From the NCBI RefSeq assembly GCF_024721305.1, contig NZ_JAMXOD010000001.1:1-64000 (forward strand): a stretch of 64,000 nucleotides of DNA. Reading direction: 5' to 3'. Under the pieces are notes generated by a model. The model was not told the origin of the DNA. It saw only the letters and a list, made by a program, of their open reading frames with translations, and searched no databases. This document shows, in pieces, positions 26,758-36,844 of the stretch. Every line of letters begins with the position of its first letter. Position 1 is the stretch's first letter. Position numbers and translations under genes: made by a program. This stretch comes from Aequitasia blattaphilus (GTDB lineage Bacteria; Bacillota; Clostridia; Lachnospirales; Lachnospiraceae).

Positions 26758-28020
26758 TTAATTCGATTCCCCGGGCATTTCCCAAGCGCTGCCTGGAATC
26801 TGTTCTTTCCTTCTGTCTAGTAAGGCGCCGATAAAGTAAGATATTGCTGCAATGACCATTGCATTGATGGATGAAATACCGATTGGAATAAAATTCGCAC
26901 CAATGGCACCAGCAATTACACCAAGTATGGAAAAAATGCGGAAATCCTTTTGAGGTTCTTCGGATTCATAGTCTTTTTTCCGACAAAAGTAATCAAGAAT
27001 CAGGATGATTCCGACTGGAGGAAGAGTCGTATTGAGAAGATTTAACCAACCTACAAAATTGTCATAGAGCCAAAGGGCAGCAACTGTTCCCAGTATTCCT
27101 CCAACCAAAGTGGTGATTTTCTTGGACTGACTTGTGATATTTGAAAGCCCGAGACCAGCAGAATATAATGCATTATCGTTGGTGGTCCAGATGTTAGCAC
27201 CAAGTACTAAAATAGCAGGTATGGTAAGTCCTTGTGCAATCATTACGTAAAAGATATCTTCACTATTTGTATAGGCACCGCCAATTGCTCCAAAAAGGAA
27301 CATTAAGCAGTTACCTGCAAAAAATGCGGTTACGGTAGTTGTAACAGCAATCCCCTTGCTTTTTGCAAAGCGGACAAAGTTTGGAGTGGTAGTTCCGCCA
27401 CTGACAAAGGATCCAACAACAAGACCAACAGCAGTTAACATTGGCATCTGATCCGTGCCGAACATGCTTGATAAACCGCCAGATTGTGTAATAGCCATAT
27501 ACATAGAAATGATTCCGAGAATGGAGATTAACGGAACCGAAATACTACTTACAATTGTTAAGGCATCAATGCCAAACCAAGCCGATACAGTCATCAAAAC
27601 ACCGGCGATTACAACAAAGATGATTGGTGAAATCCCAAAAAGTTCGCTTAATGGATAGGCAAGCATTGCGACACCGACACCAAACCATCCAACTTGAGTT
27701 AAGGCAATCATTGCAGAGGGTAGATAAGAGCCTTTTTTCCCAAAAGAATAGTGAGCCAGTAAATCCATACTAAGTCCGGTGGAACTGCCCACATAAGCTA
27801 ATAATCCTGTATATGCTCCTAAAATAACACTCCCAATTAAAATAGCTGTTAAAAAACCTGAAAATGATAAAGAATTTCCAAGTCTTGCACCAACGCTCAT
27901 GCTGGCAGAAAAAAAGGTGAAACCAAGCATAATCACAAAGAGAGATAAAAATCCTTTGCGCTTGCTCAGAGGCACCTGAGATGATTCGAAATCTTTGCTT
28001 TCTTTGGTCTGTTGAACCAT
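26758..28020 (-). CDS. codB: Cytosine/purine permease (NCS1 family)
   Basis: A 421-residue, roughly 12-span transporter of the nucleobase:cation symporter 1 family. The N-terminal LGFTFFSASMSVGARLG and the segments GLSMDLLAHYSFGKKGSYLPS and WTTNDNALYSAGLGLSNI are characteristic (the last is the substrate-site region of CodB). ATG 28020 is chosen because AGGAGG precedes it closely; the frame extends to 28134 without another ribosome site. It takes up cytosine for the deaminase encoded next. No purine riboswitch structure is seen upstream. Confidence 0.88.
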   Translation of the reverse strand: MVQQTKESKDFESSQVPLSKRKGFLSLFVIMLGFTFFSASMSVGARLGNSLSFSGFLTAILIGSVILGAYTGLLAYVGSSTGLSMDLLAHYSFGKKGSYLPSAMIALTQVGWFGVGVAMLAYPLSELFGISPIIFVVIAGVLMTVSAWFGIDALTIVSSISVPLISILGIISMYMAITQSGGLSSMFGTDQMPMLTAVGLVVGSFVSGGTTTPNFVRFAKSKGIAVTTTVTAFFAGNCLMFLFGAIGGAYTNSEDIFYVMIAQGLTIPAILVLGANIWTTNDNALYSAGLGLSNITSQSKKITTLVGGILGTVAALWLYDNFVGWLNLLNTTLPPVGIILILDYFCRKKDYESEEPQKDFRIFSILGVIAGAIGANFIPIGISSINAMVIAAISYFIGALLDRRKEQIPGSAWEMPGESN

Positions 28021-28053
28021 GATATTTCCTCCTAAGTTAAAATTATTAGTAAG

Positions 28054-28059
28054 AGTATA
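28054..28059 (-). promoter_or_regulatory. Extended -10 promoter of codB
   Basis: On the minus strand the sequence reads ATGGTATACT, a TGn-extended TATACT box about 35 bases before the codB start. The -35 is weak. Confidence 0.4.
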
Positions 28060-28105
28060 CCATAAATGAATATAGCAGGAAAGAAAAAATCCAGACATCG
28101 TAGAT

Positions 28106-28140
28106 AAACCCCTGCTAACCATAAGGATTAGCAAGGGTTT
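28106..28140 (-). terminator. Terminator of the V-type ATPase operon
   Basis: AAACCCCTGCTAA (28106-28118) pairs with TTAGCAAGGGTTT (28128-28140) apart from one mismatch. It lies about 20 bases after the subunit D stop and before the codB promoter. The T-run on the minus strand is short. Confidence 0.65.
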
Positions 28141-28161
28141 GCAATTTTCTAAATATAAAAA

Positions 28162-28785
28162 TTATCTGCCGCTTCCATGCATTTTTTTAATAACCTTCAG
28201 TCTTGTAAACTCTTCCCGTTCCTTTTCTTCCAGCGCATTATTAATGTTTCGCACAAGAGAAGAATACATGGGAATGGTAATGTTTTTAAGCGCATTGGCG
28301 CGTTTTTGAGTCTTTTTGATATTTGTTGCAAGACGATACGCTGCATTTTCTACCATAGAAAGCTCAGCAGTCAGCTTTTTTACATCCCGAAAAGCTGCTC
28401 TTGTCATATCAATGGATTCGTGAGTTGTGCCGAAGGAATAAGTCATTTCATTTTTTCGCATATCATATTTCACGTGAGGTATTTCTGTTCCCATGATACT
28501 TCTGAGTTGTATCTGTATATTATCGTCGATTGGAACAGTAAAAGCAATTTCCTGTACTTTACTAATACCATTCTCAATATTAGCACGCTGTAAACTTTGA
28601 TATGCTTTTGTAAAGGTGGAATCAATTTTATCCTGAATCTCTTTTGCCTGGTCAATAAGCCCCATAAGCTCTTTCAGAAGAATGTTTCTCTTCTTATCCA
28701 TGAGGTCGTAACCCTGGTGTGCCAGAACAAGAGAGTTCTTTGCTAAAATCAAATTACCCTTTGTGGGAAACTCTCGTGGATCCAT
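28162..28785 (-). CDS. atpD: V-type ATP synthase subunit D
   Basis: Central rotor-shaft subunit of the V/A-type ATPase. The 207-residue protein is nearly all helix, with the N-terminal PTKGNLILAKNSLVLAHQGYDLMDKKRNIL and C-terminal NIKKTQKRANALKNITIP segments that form the coiled-coil shaft. It is the last gene of the operon and starts 12 bases after subunit B. The start ATG is preceded by GGGAGG. Confidence 0.92.
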   Translation of the reverse strand: MDPREFPTKGNLILAKNSLVLAHQGYDLMDKKRNILLKELMGLIDQAKEIQDKIDSTFTKAYQSLQRANIENGISKVQEIAFTVPIDDNIQIQLRSIMGTEIPHVKYDMRKNEMTYSFGTTHESIDMTRAAFRDVKKLTAELSMVENAAYRLATNIKKTQKRANALKNITIPMYSSLVRNINNALEEKEREEFTRLKVIKKMHGSGR

Positions 28786-28797
28786 AGGCTACCTCCC

Positions 28798-30195
28798 TTA
28801 AATTTCTGGTACTTCATCAGGTGAATTATGATAGTACTTGTCAATAATCTTTGTATCAATACGGTCTAACTCTTCTTTTGGAAGAAGGGATAGAAGCTTC
28901 CATCCAAGATCTAAAGTTTCTTCAACCTTTCGGTTTTCGGTAGGTCCTTGTCCAATATAATGCTTTTCAAATTCTTTACCGAATTCCAGATACTTTTTGT
29001 CAATGGGTGAAAGTTCGTCTTCACCAATAACAGAAGCTAAGTTTCTTGCCTCTCCTACTTTAGCATAAGAGGAGAAGAGCTGATTTGCCAAGTCTTGATG
29101 ATCTTCTCTGGTATATCCTTTACCGATACCATCTTTCATAAGACGGGAAAGGGAGGGAAGGATACTAATAGGCGGATAAATAGATTGACCGTTCAGATTA
29201 CGATCCAAAACTACCTGTCCCTCGGTAATATATCCGGTTAAGTCTGGAATTGGATGGGTAATGTCATCATTTGGCATGGTTAGAATCGGAAGCTGTGTTA
29301 CCGATCCTGAAGCATCCTCTATAATACCTGCACGTTCGTATATGGTTGCCAGCTCACTGTAGAGATAGCCGGGATAACCTTTTCTGGAAGGAATCTCACC
29401 CTTTGAGGAAGAAACCTCACGAAGTGCCTCACAAAAAGAGGTCATATCCGTTAAAATAACAAGAATATGCATATTACATTCAAAGGCCAGATACTCTGCC
29501 ACAGTAAGGGCTACCCTTGGAGTAATTAATCTTTCTACTACAGGGTCATTTGCTAAGTTTAAGAACATACATACGTGGTCAGATACACCACTTTCATCAA
29601 AAGTTTTCTGGAAGAATTCTGCTACATCGTGTTTTACACCCATAGCTCCAAATACAATTGCGAATTCTTCGTCGGAGTTGCTTCCAAGAGAAGCTTGTTT
29701 TACGATTTGTGCTGCGAGCTGGTCATGAGGAAGACCATTTCCGGAAAAGATGGGAAGCTTCTGCCCACGAATTAAAGTGGTTAATCCATCAATTGCTGAA
29801 ATTCCGGTGTTAATATAGTTTCTGGGATATTCTCTTTTTACAGGATTAAGAGGCAGACCATTTACGTCCCGGAAATCTTCTGAAACTACGGGACCCAATC
29901 CGTCAATTGGTTTTCCTACACCATTAAAGGTTCGTCCAAGCATATCTGGGGAGACACAAACTTCCATGGTATGCCCAGACAGACGGGTATGGGTGTTTTC
30001 AAGAGACATGTTTTCGGTTCCTTCAAAAACCTGAATAATTGCCTTATCCTCATAAAGCTCGATAATACGTCCCATTTTCCGTGTTGTATCATCAACAAGG
30101 AATTCTACTATTTCATCAAAAAATGCGTCCTGCAGGCCTTCCAGCACGACGAGAGGGCCGTTAATATTACTGAGTCCAAGATATTCTATAGCCAT
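28798..30195 (-). CDS. atpB: V-type ATP synthase subunit B
   Basis: Non-catalytic, regulatory nucleotide-binding subunit of the V1/A1 hexamer. At 465 residues it has normal length. It shows the family block [18 protein letters not shown] in place of a Walker A P-loop, and [35 protein letters not shown]. It lies 11 bases after subunit A in the operon. Confidence 0.95.
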   Translation of the reverse strand: MAIEYLGLSNINGPLVVLEGLQDAFFDEIVEFLVDDTTRKMGRIIELYEDKAIIQVFEGTENMSLENTHTRLSGHTMEVCVSPDMLGRTFNGVGKPIDGLGPVVSEDFRDVNGLPLNPVKREYPRNYINTGISAIDGLTTLIRGQKLPIFSGNGLPHDQLAAQIVKQASLGSNSDEEFAIVFGAMGVKHDVAEFFQKTFDESGVSDHVCMFLNLANDPVVERLITPRVALTVAEYLAFECNMHILVILTDMTSFCEALREVSSSKGEIPSRKGYPGYLYSELATIYERAGIIEDASGSVTQLPILTMPNDDITHPIPDLTGYITEGQVVLDRNLNGQSIYPPISILPSLSRLMKDGIGKGYTREDHQDLANQLFSSYAKVGEARNLASVIGEDELSPIDKKYLEFGKEFEKHYIGQGPTENRKVEETLDLGWKLLSLLPKEELDRIDTKIIDKYYHNSPDEVPEI

Positions 30196-30206
30196 AATTT
30201 TCCCTC

Positions 30207-31973
30207 CTACGCATTTTTACTAATTACATTATTGTAAAACGTATCAATATCACGTTTATACATATCCAATAGTTGCAAATTATCATTTGGTACATCGTAT
30301 TTGATTGCAATAACCTTTTCAAAAATACCCTCAGACTTTAATACCGACATAGGCATTCCCATTGCAATAAGTTTACGGCTTACCTTGTAAAGATACAAAA
30401 TGACATCCATCATCTTAAACTGTTTTTCCAAAGTGACACTCGTGTCATCTTTATGGAATGCATTTTGCTGTAAGAATCCCAGACGGATGACCCGGGCAAT
30501 CTCCAGAGTCAGCTTTTGATCATCAGGGAGAACATCTCCACCAATCAGCTTTACAATCTCCATTAATGAGCTTTCTTGATTTAAAAGTGTCATAAGACGA
30601 TTTCGATAGTCAATAAATTTTGGAGACACATTATCGGTATACCATCCGCTTAAATCATTTAAATATTCACTGTAGCTGGTAAGCCAGTGAATTGCAGGGA
30701 AGTGTCTTGCATAAGCCAAAGACTTATCCAGACCCCAGAAGCAGCGGACAAACCGCTTTGTATTCTGTGTAACCGGCTCCGAGAAATCCCCACCCTGAGG
30801 GGAAACAGCTCCAATAATGGAAACGGAGCCGGTGGAACCATTTAAAGTCTGCATCATGCCTGCACGCTCATAAAAAGCAGAGAGACGAGAGGCCAGATAA
30901 GCAGGGAAGCCTTCTTCGGCAGGCATCTCTTCCAAACGTCCTGATAATTCACGAAGAGCTTCTGCCCAGCGTGAGGTTGAGTCTGCCATGATGGCTACAT
31001 CATAACCCATATCACGATAATATTCTGCCAAAGTTAAGCCTGTGTAGATAGATGCTTCACGGGCTGCAACAGGCATATTGGAAGTGTTTGCAATTAACAC
31101 CGTACGATCCATAAGAGGGTTTCCAGATTTCGGGTCAATCAATTCACCGAATTCTTCTAAAACCTGAGTCATTTCGTTTCCACGCTCGCCACAGCCAATA
31201 TAAACAATGATATCGGCATCAGACCATTTTGCAATCTGGTGCTGAGTCATGGTTTTTCCAGTACCGAAGCCACCGGGAATTGCGGCAGTACCACCCTTGG
31301 CAATTGGAAACATGGTATCAAGGATTCTTTGTCCTGTTACCAAAGGAATACTTGCTGGATAACGGTGATGCACTGGGCGGGGAACACGAATAGGCCATTG
31401 TTGTGTCATCGTTAAATCGACGGTTTCGCCGTTGTTTTGCTTTAGGGTTACTAATACTTCGTCAATGGTATATTCTCCGTCTGGGACAACCTTAATGACC
31501 GTTCCGGAAATATTTGGAGGAACCATACATTTGTGAACAATTGCCTGAGTTTCAGGTACTTCAGCAATGATAGTACCACCACTTAAGACATCTCCCTCGT
31601 TGACAGTAATGTGGGTTTGCCACTTTTTCTGCTTGTCCAAAGAGTCAACGGAAACTCCTCGTGTAATAAAGGCGCCTCCTTCTTCTGCAATGTTCTCTAA
31701 AGGCCGTTCGATTCCGTCAAATATATTATTTAAAATACCGGGTGCCAAGGTTACCGAAACGGCACTACCAGTAGATTCTACATGTTCTCCCGGACGAAGG
31801 CCGGAGGTTTCTTCATATACTTGAATCGTTGTAGTATTTTTATCCAGAGAAATAACTTCTCCTACAAGATGCTCATCACCTACATGTACCATTTCTGACA
31901 TCTTAAATGAAGTCTTTCCCTTTAGGTAGATAACGGGACCATTGATGCCATGAATTACTCCTGTACTATTCAA
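30207..31973 (-). CDS. atpA: V-type ATP synthase catalytic subunit A
   Basis: Catalytic subunit that binds and hydrolyses (or makes) ATP in the V1/A1 head. It has the Walker A GGFGTGKT, the catalytic Glu region [10 protein letters not shown], and the A-type non-homologous insertion (about 90-200). TTG 31973 is chosen because it overlaps the end of subunit E just after a GGAGGTGGGGG ribosome site. It gives 588 residues, the usual length, and begins at the conserved [11 protein letters not shown]. The longer frame to 32036 would run 71 bases into subunit E. Confidence 0.95.
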   Translation of the reverse strand: MNSTGVIHGINGPVIYLKGKTSFKMSEMVHVGDEHLVGEVISLDKNTTTIQVYEETSGLRPGEHVESTGSAVSVTLAPGILNNIFDGIERPLENIAEEGGAFITRGVSVDSLDKQKKWQTHITVNEGDVLSGGTIIAEVPETQAIVHKCMVPPNISGTVIKVVPDGEYTIDEVLVTLKQNNGETVDLTMTQQWPIRVPRPVHHRYPASIPLVTGQRILDTMFPIAKGGTAAIPGGFGTGKTMTQHQIAKWSDADIIVYIGCGERGNEMTQVLEEFGELIDPKSGNPLMDRTVLIANTSNMPVAAREASIYTGLTLAEYYRDMGYDVAIMADSTSRWAEALRELSGRLEEMPAEEGFPAYLASRLSAFYERAGMMQTLNGSTGSVSIIGAVSPQGGDFSEPVTQNTKRFVRCFWGLDKSLAYARHFPAIHWLTSYSEYLNDLSGWYTDNVSPKFIDYRNRLMTLLNQESSLMEIVKLIGGDVLPDDQKLTLEIARVIRLGFLQQNAFHKDDTSVTLEKQFKMMDVILYLYKVSRKLIAMGMPMSVLKSEGIFEKVIAIKYDVPNDNLQLLDMYKRDIDTFYNNVISKNA

Positions 31974-32553
31974 TTCCCCCACCTCCCTTGAATGCGAAAT
32001 TTTCGTACTCTGTTTCCAGAGCATCTTTAAAAGCATGATCGATTAAGATATTACGATCTTGAATGACACAGCGTACACCACCAATAAAATCCTCAGAGCT
32101 TAAGGTGAGCTTCATCCCGGTTACTTCCTGAATATGCGCCATCTTGCCTTCGTCGGAAGGGTTGATATAGATCGTCATAGAAGCACCGTTAGCATACCTG
32201 GCAGCCCCTTGTATGTAGTTGATTAGTAAATTTTCATAAGCTGGGGTTTTCATATAATCATCCAGAAGCTCACGAACTTCTACAAACAACTTTTTTTTCA
32301 GCTGCAACTGTGTGCTGCTGAGTTCCTTTTTCAGCTCTAGCTGAGCTTTTGAAGATGCCATATTTAGTTGCTGTTTTGCTGAAATACGCTCTGCCTTTAT
32401 ACGGGTTTCCTTTTGTAGAAGAGTCTCTTGTTTATGCTGATTAAAGACATCATTCAGAGCATTTTCGTGCTGCTTAATAATTGCATTGCCTTTTGCTCTG
32501 GCTTCCTCCATTGCAGCCTCTCTAAGAAGATCCAGTTTCTTTTCTATATTCAC
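31966..32553 (-). CDS. atpE: V-type ATP synthase subunit E
   Basis: Peripheral-stalk subunit that, with G/H, holds the catalytic head against rotation. The 195-residue protein has a long N-terminal coiled coil (about 1-100, EEARAKGNAIIKQHENAL and similar) and a C-terminal alpha/beta head with EDFIGGVRCVIQDRNILID, the typical subunit E ending. It overlaps subunit A by 8 bases. Confidence 0.9.
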   Translation of the reverse strand: MNIEKKLDLLREAAMEEARAKGNAIIKQHENALNDVFNQHKQETLLQKETRIKAERISAKQQLNMASSKAQLELKKELSSTQLQLKKKLFVEVRELLDDYMKTPAYENLLINYIQGAARYANGASMTIYINPSDEGKMAHIQEVTGMKLTLSSEDFIGGVRCVIQDRNILIDHAFKDALETEYENFAFKGGGGIE

Positions 32554-32566
32554 TCACTTCACCTCT

Positions 32567-32875
32567 TTACAGTTTTAGTCCTATTGCTTCGTTTACATAG
32601 GAAGTGATAAAATCTTTTTTACGTCCGGTTCCGTGTCTGTCAGGAATCTCAATCAAAAGAGGCATGGTACGTTCTAACTTAATTTCATCAATTAAGTCGG
32701 GAAATTCTCTTCCGAATTTCTCGGTCAGCAAAATGATTCCAATGCTTTTATCATTCATCGCATCTTCAATTGCGTTCCGAAGCTCTTCTTTCTCATGAAC
32801 AACGATGCCGTCAACACCAGCGAGGCGCATCCCTGTCAGAGTATCGATATTATCACTGATTAAGTACATTTTCAT
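32567..32875 (-). CDS. atpF: V-type ATP synthase subunit F
   Basis: Small rotor subunit that binds the shaft (subunit D). The 102-residue Rossmann-like protein has the family signatures NIDTLTGMRLAGVDGIVV at the N-terminus and IGIILLTEKFGREFPDLID in the middle. It lies between the membrane-ring gene and subunit E. Confidence 0.9.
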   Translation of the reverse strand: MKMYLISDNIDTLTGMRLAGVDGIVVHEKEELRNAIEDAMNDKSIGIILLTEKFGREFPDLIDEIKLERTMPLLIEIPDRHGTGRKKDFITSYVNEAIGLKL

Positions 32876-32876
32876 A

Positions 32877-33308
32877 TTAAAGCTTACCTATGATCATGAA
32901 GGAGATGATCAGTCCATAAAGACAAACACCTTCTGCAAGACCAACGAAAATTAAGGACTTACCAAGTGCGCTTGGGTCTTCACTAATTGCACCAAGTGCA
33001 GCACTGGCAGCGCTGGCAACGGCAATACCACCACCTACACATGACAAACCGGTTGAAAGTGCAGCGGCCAGATAGCCAAAGCCTGTTGCGTTAGAAGCGG
33101 CAGACGCAGTCTCAGCAGCGAGTACAGAATCGCCACCGAATAGCATAATTCCGCCGATTACAAGAGCTCCAAAGAAAAAGAAAACATTGGTTCCAATTGC
33201 CTTTTTGTATCTCTTTTTATTTTTTTCTCCGATTAGATAATATCCGAAAGGAATAATAATACTTAGAATAAGAGTTGCAACTAATAATAATTTGATTGGT
33301 AAAGTCAT
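32877..33308 (-). CDS. ntpK: V-type ATP synthase subunit K (membrane rotor proteolipid)
   Basis: Forms the ion-carrying membrane ring. The 143-residue protein has an N-terminal span (about 5-25), a second span (about 42-58) and then a helical hairpin (about 75-105 and 117-141). The hairpin carries the ion-binding Glu126 in LAEGVCLYG. I see no glutamine in the preceding hairpin helix (STGLSCVGGGIAVASA), whereas sodium-type K subunits use one, so proton coupling seems more likely; this is inference. It is shorter than the doubled-hairpin K subunit of Enterococcus. Confidence 0.88.
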   Translation of the reverse strand: MTLPIKLLLVATLILSIIIPFGYYLIGEKNKKRYKKAIGTNVFFFFGALVIGGIMLFGGDSVLAAETASAASNATGFGYLAAALSTGLSCVGGGIAVASAASAALGAISEDPSALGKSLIFVGLAEGVCLYGLIISFMIIGKL

Positions 33309-33328
33309 GATAATATCCTCCTAATTTT

Positions 33329-35266
33329 TTACTTTACTTTATTGTGGTTATTAAAGGGTTTAAATTCACGACCCGTCCCCTTATAAAACCGGCTAAACAT
33401 TTCATAATATTCTAAACGTAGTACTTGGATGCCTACGATTAGTCCTTCAATTCCGACTACAATTAAATTTCCTACAATGATTCCAATCCAGTTAATCTGA
33501 CCTTTATCAGCACCTGCCAGCATTAGAACAACCTGCATAATTGCAGCATGACTGACAGCGAAGGCACCAATACGAACATAGGATAAGGTATTGGAGAAAT
33601 AGCTTAATAGTGTTTCAAAAAGTTCAAAAAATCCTTGAACAAGGAACATACCTTTTCCTTCTTCGATTTTCTTGTGGTTCCGGGTGACCAGATTTGTCAG
33701 TGGCTCCTTGAAAACAAAGAGAATAATCGGTACTCCTAAGAAAATAGCTAATATTATATTGCTTGGTGTCTTGTGTCCGGTGAAGTACAAAAAGACCACG
33801 AAGGCAAGAAAACCATAAAATACCAATCCTGCGACGCCGTTTTGTGAGAACCAGAGATTCTCTGTGTCTTTTGCACGGATTGAGTTGATAATCTGAAAGA
33901 TCATTACCAGCAGATTTAATGCAATACCAAATGCAATTGCAACAATAAATACGGTATTAAGCTGTCCAACAAAAGGAAGCTTTGTCATTGCATGTACTGG
34001 CCTTAACCAGTGAGCTTCAATAATGTCTTCAAATCCAAATACACTTCCAAACATTAATCCGAAGAACATCGAAAAAATTCCTGCAATGGAAATGATTCCA
34101 GCTAAATTAGACTTTTTCGTGAAGTAAACGAGTCCACCAATGAGGAAAAGGCAGAAGCCCTGACCTAAATCACCAAACATTGCTCCAAAGATAAAAGTGT
34201 AGGTAACAGCTAAAAAGATGGTAGGATCCATTTCGTTTTGATCCGGAAGACCATACATACGTACAAACATCTCAAAAGGCTTGAAAAGTTTTGGGTTTTT
34301 CAGTTTGGTAGGAGGTTTTCCGAAGAATTTCTCTCGATCCTCCTCTACAACAGCAAAAACTTTTTCATCATGTTCGATTTCTTTTAAAAATGATGCAACA
34401 TCTTTTTCCCCCATCCAACCACAAATAATGTAGTGATCTTCTTGGTTGTTTTTAATGCGGGCTGCCATTTTACGAACATCAAAGTTGTTGGAAAGCTCTT
34501 CCAGGCGATGTTTAGCCGCGATTAAGTTAGTGCTATGATCCACAACTAATTGCTTCATCTGTTTATCAAGAGCAATCATTTCCTGCTTCATACCCTTTAC
34601 CTGCTTATCCAACTCATTGTATGCAGAAGCAGGGGAGCCAGTATAGGCGTCAGGCAATCGGATGCGTTCAAAATGCAGAGAACTGAATATGGAGTCTACT
34701 TTTCCCATATCTGCGTTCGCAACGAAGTAGCAGCCATATACGTAATTCTCATCTCTGGTAGATTCGATAAAAATCGCCTTAATATCTTTAAACAGATATT
34801 TTTCCAGCTTTTGATAATAATCAATGCCAATACGGCCAAAGCGTGTTTTGATAAATTCATAGTTTAAAACCTGGTGCAAATCCATTTCTAAAGAACGAAA
34901 GGGAAGAAGTAAATTTCTCTTTTCTTTCAGGACTGCACGGTCTTTGCGGATTTTATCCTGCTTATCCTGTAGCTCAATTGTTTCATGATTGAGTTCACGG
35001 ATTAAATCTAAAATTTCCTCTGTGGATAATTTTGTTTCAGGAGTATCTTTATCCGGTACATCCAGAGCAGCTACAAACTTTTCGGCTTTTGCCAGTGCAT
35101 CCCGATAAGGGTTCACGTCCACAAAGGGCATAAGGTTATCTGTAGTTTTTAACTCTGTTACGGCATTTTCAAGCTGCATCTCATACTTACTAAGATAGAG
35201 ATCACTTACTCTGTCGATATCTGTCCTTGGACCTGTGATACTTAAAAACTTCATTTTGACTATCAT
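33329..35266 (-). CDS. ntpI: V-type ATP synthase subunit I
   Basis: Membrane stator subunit that makes the ion half-channels. It has an N-terminal cytoplasmic half of long helices (about 1-330) and about seven to eight C-terminal membrane spans beginning near DPTIFLAVTYTFIFGAMFGDLGQG. The conserved arginine-bearing segment SYVRIGAFAVSHAAI is present. ATG 35266 is chosen because GGAGGTG is 7 bases upstream and it overlaps the subunit C stop in ATGA. A longer frame to 35326 is unsupported. Confidence 0.93.
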   Translation of the reverse strand: MIVKMKFLSITGPRTDIDRVSDLYLSKYEMQLENAVTELKTTDNLMPFVDVNPYRDALAKAEKFVAALDVPDKDTPETKLSTEEILDLIRELNHETIELQDKQDKIRKDRAVLKEKRNLLLPFRSLEMDLHQVLNYEFIKTRFGRIGIDYYQKLEKYLFKDIKAIFIESTRDENYVYGCYFVANADMGKVDSIFSSLHFERIRLPDAYTGSPASAYNELDKQVKGMKQEMIALDKQMKQLVVDHSTNLIAAKHRLEELSNNFDVRKMAARIKNNQEDHYIICGWMGEKDVASFLKEIEHDEKVFAVVEEDREKFFGKPPTKLKNPKLFKPFEMFVRMYGLPDQNEMDPTIFLAVTYTFIFGAMFGDLGQGFCLFLIGGLVYFTKKSNLAGIISIAGIFSMFFGLMFGSVFGFEDIIEAHWLRPVHAMTKLPFVGQLNTVFIVAIAFGIALNLLVMIFQIINSIRAKDTENLWFSQNGVAGLVFYGFLAFVVFLYFTGHKTPSNIILAIFLGVPIILFVFKEPLTNLVTRNHKKIEEGKGMFLVQGFFELFETLLSYFSNTLSYVRIGAFAVSHAAIMQVVLMLAGADKGQINWIGIIVGNLIVVGIEGLIVGIQVLRLEYYEMFSRFYKGTGREFKPFNNHNKVK

Positions 35267-36309
35267 TGAATCACACCTCCTATATATCCTAATATTTCTC
35301 TTGAAGATAAGCCGTAACGAATACATTCAAGGGCTGTTGTTAGTTTGGTGATTTCAGTTTCCTTTAGAAAAAAATACGTATTAATAGAGGCGACAGAATA
35401 AGGATTACTCCTTCTATCTGCCAAATAAAGCTTAATCATACAATCGTTATACATTTGTTCCAGTGTTTTGGTATTATCGATGTTATATTTCTTGGCGTAA
35501 GAAGTCTCTTGAACCTTTGCAATAAACTCGTCTACGCTTGGGGCTTCTACAAGATCCTTGAATTCATCCACGCTGAATCGATATTGTACGGGGATGGTCA
35601 TGGAATAGATATCAGGAGCCAGCATATTGTAATACTTTTTTGCTCTGTATATCCATTGTAGATTTATTAAATCAATGGCTGTACCCATATCTCTTGTAAA
35701 TAAATCTAATTCCTTTTTGTTAAGAGCCCTTTTTCTGGATTTCCAAATGGCGGAAAAAGAGTACAGCTCCAGTGCTAAATCATAATCAAATATGGTAGCT
35801 GCTCCAGACTCATGTATTTGTTGCAGTGGTTTATAATATTCCGTGTCCTTAATATTCTCAATCAGGTCATCTACACTTTTGGAGGTAACCAACCGATCAA
35901 TTGAAAGCTGAGAGTATTGATCATAAAATGGTTTTTTATAGTCCAGGTCAAAGGGCCAGTCGTAATGGTTAAACAAAATACGAAGGCAGTAGTTAATTAA
36001 ATCCACTTCGTAGTGCTTAATATAAAACTTCATGAATTTTCGTTGTGTTGCATTTGCAAAACGGTAAACTCTTGTGTAATCATCATAAAGTGATTGAATT
36101 AACATCTTTTCAACGTGACGCCGATGATATAAGGATGGATCCATCTGGTTAATATATTTCTCGTAACCAGGGCGCTGCTTTAGAAATTCAATTACCTCAG
36201 GAACATTTTTCATATTGGAGATTTCCTCAAAATCCTGCTCCGTCAAAAGCTTTGCTTCCATTGCTTTGATTTTGGTTACGATTCCACTGTATGCCATCAT
36301 ACTACTCAT
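35263..36309 (-). CDS. ntpC: V-type ATP synthase subunit C
   Basis: Connects the central shaft to the membrane ring (V-ATPase subunit d family). At 348 residues it has normal length and is helical, with the typical start SGIVTKIKAMEAKLLT and FYIKHYEVDLINYCLRI in the middle. It starts 2 bases after subunit G/H and overlaps subunit I by ATGA. In Enterococcus C lies between E and G, so its position here before I is a variant order. Confidence 0.9.
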   Translation of the reverse strand: MSSMMAYSGIVTKIKAMEAKLLTEQDFEEISNMKNVPEVIEFLKQRPGYEKYINQMDPSLYHRRHVEKMLIQSLYDDYTRVYRFANATQRKFMKFYIKHYEVDLINYCLRILFNHYDWPFDLDYKKPFYDQYSQLSIDRLVTSKSVDDLIENIKDTEYYKPLQQIHESGAATIFDYDLALELYSFSAIWKSRKRALNKKELDLFTRDMGTAIDLINLQWIYRAKKYYNMLAPDIYSMTIPVQYRFSVDEFKDLVEAPSVDEFIAKVQETSYAKKYNIDNTKTLEQMYNDCMIKLYLADRRSNPYSVASINTYFFLKETEITKLTTALECIRYGLSSREILGYIGGVIQ

Positions 36310-36311
36310 AA

Positions 36312-36626
36312 TTATACCCCTGCCGTGATTCGATGAAGGATTTCACCTGCATACTTGCCGTGGTTCTCATCATAATCAGCGATTAATACATCGATGGTGT
36401 GCTGATTTTCTTTTTTTTGTTCTGCAAGTAAATCTGCCATCTTTTTTTCTGAATTTTGACGTATATCGCCAATTTCTTTTTTTAATTCGGCATCAAAATT
36501 ACTGTCAAATTGATTTCGATTATTCTGAAGTGACTTTTCCACTTCGAATTTTTGTTCCTCAGCATGGCTTACAATAGCTTTTGCAGTGTTTTCGATTTCG
36601 GTTAATTTTTCAACTATGCTATCCAT
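36312..36626 (-). CDS. V-type ATP synthase subunit G/H (peripheral stalk)
   Basis: A 104-residue coiled-coil protein, the first gene of the ATPase operon. Its heptad-rich sequence (VSHAEEQKFEVEKSL, KKMADLLAEQKKEN) and position match the NtpF/AtpH subunit that pairs with subunit E in the peripheral stalk. ATG 36626 is chosen because GGGAGG is 6 to 7 bases upstream; a longer frame starts at 36647 over the ribosome site. The promoter must lie in the very AT-rich 36640-36740 stretch but is not clear. Confidence 0.8.
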   Translation of the reverse strand: MDSIVEKLTEIENTAKAIVSHAEEQKFEVEKSLQNNRNQFDSNFDAELKKEIGDIRQNSEKKMADLLAEQKKENQHTIDVLIADYDENHGKYAGEILHRITAGV

Positions 36627-36745
36627 TGCGTGCCTCCCTTTCTTCATATTAAATACGGTACAGTCAATTCACTAACATATAATACACCATATAATAAAAA
36701 ATACTATAGTAATTATACACCTATTTTGTAGGTATAGAATAGTTA

Positions 36746-36759
36746 AATTTAGCTAAATT
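36746..36759. promoter_or_regulatory. 14-bp perfect palindrome AATTTAGCTAAATT
   Basis: A perfect palindrome between the divergent V-ATPase operon and trmB. The core TTTAGCTAAA recurs at 40389-40398 between two other divergent genes, so it may be an operator. Confidence 0.35.
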
Positions 36760-36844
36760 AAATACGAAGAGGCAGTTATGACTTGACTTTTCGTTAATTT
36801 CTACATAGACTGGAAAAGATTAATCACATTGGAGGAAATTGATA

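Noticed and set aside
28021-28105. Purine or other riboswitch before codB
   Set aside because: The leader is too short and AT-rich, with no conserved aptamer stems.
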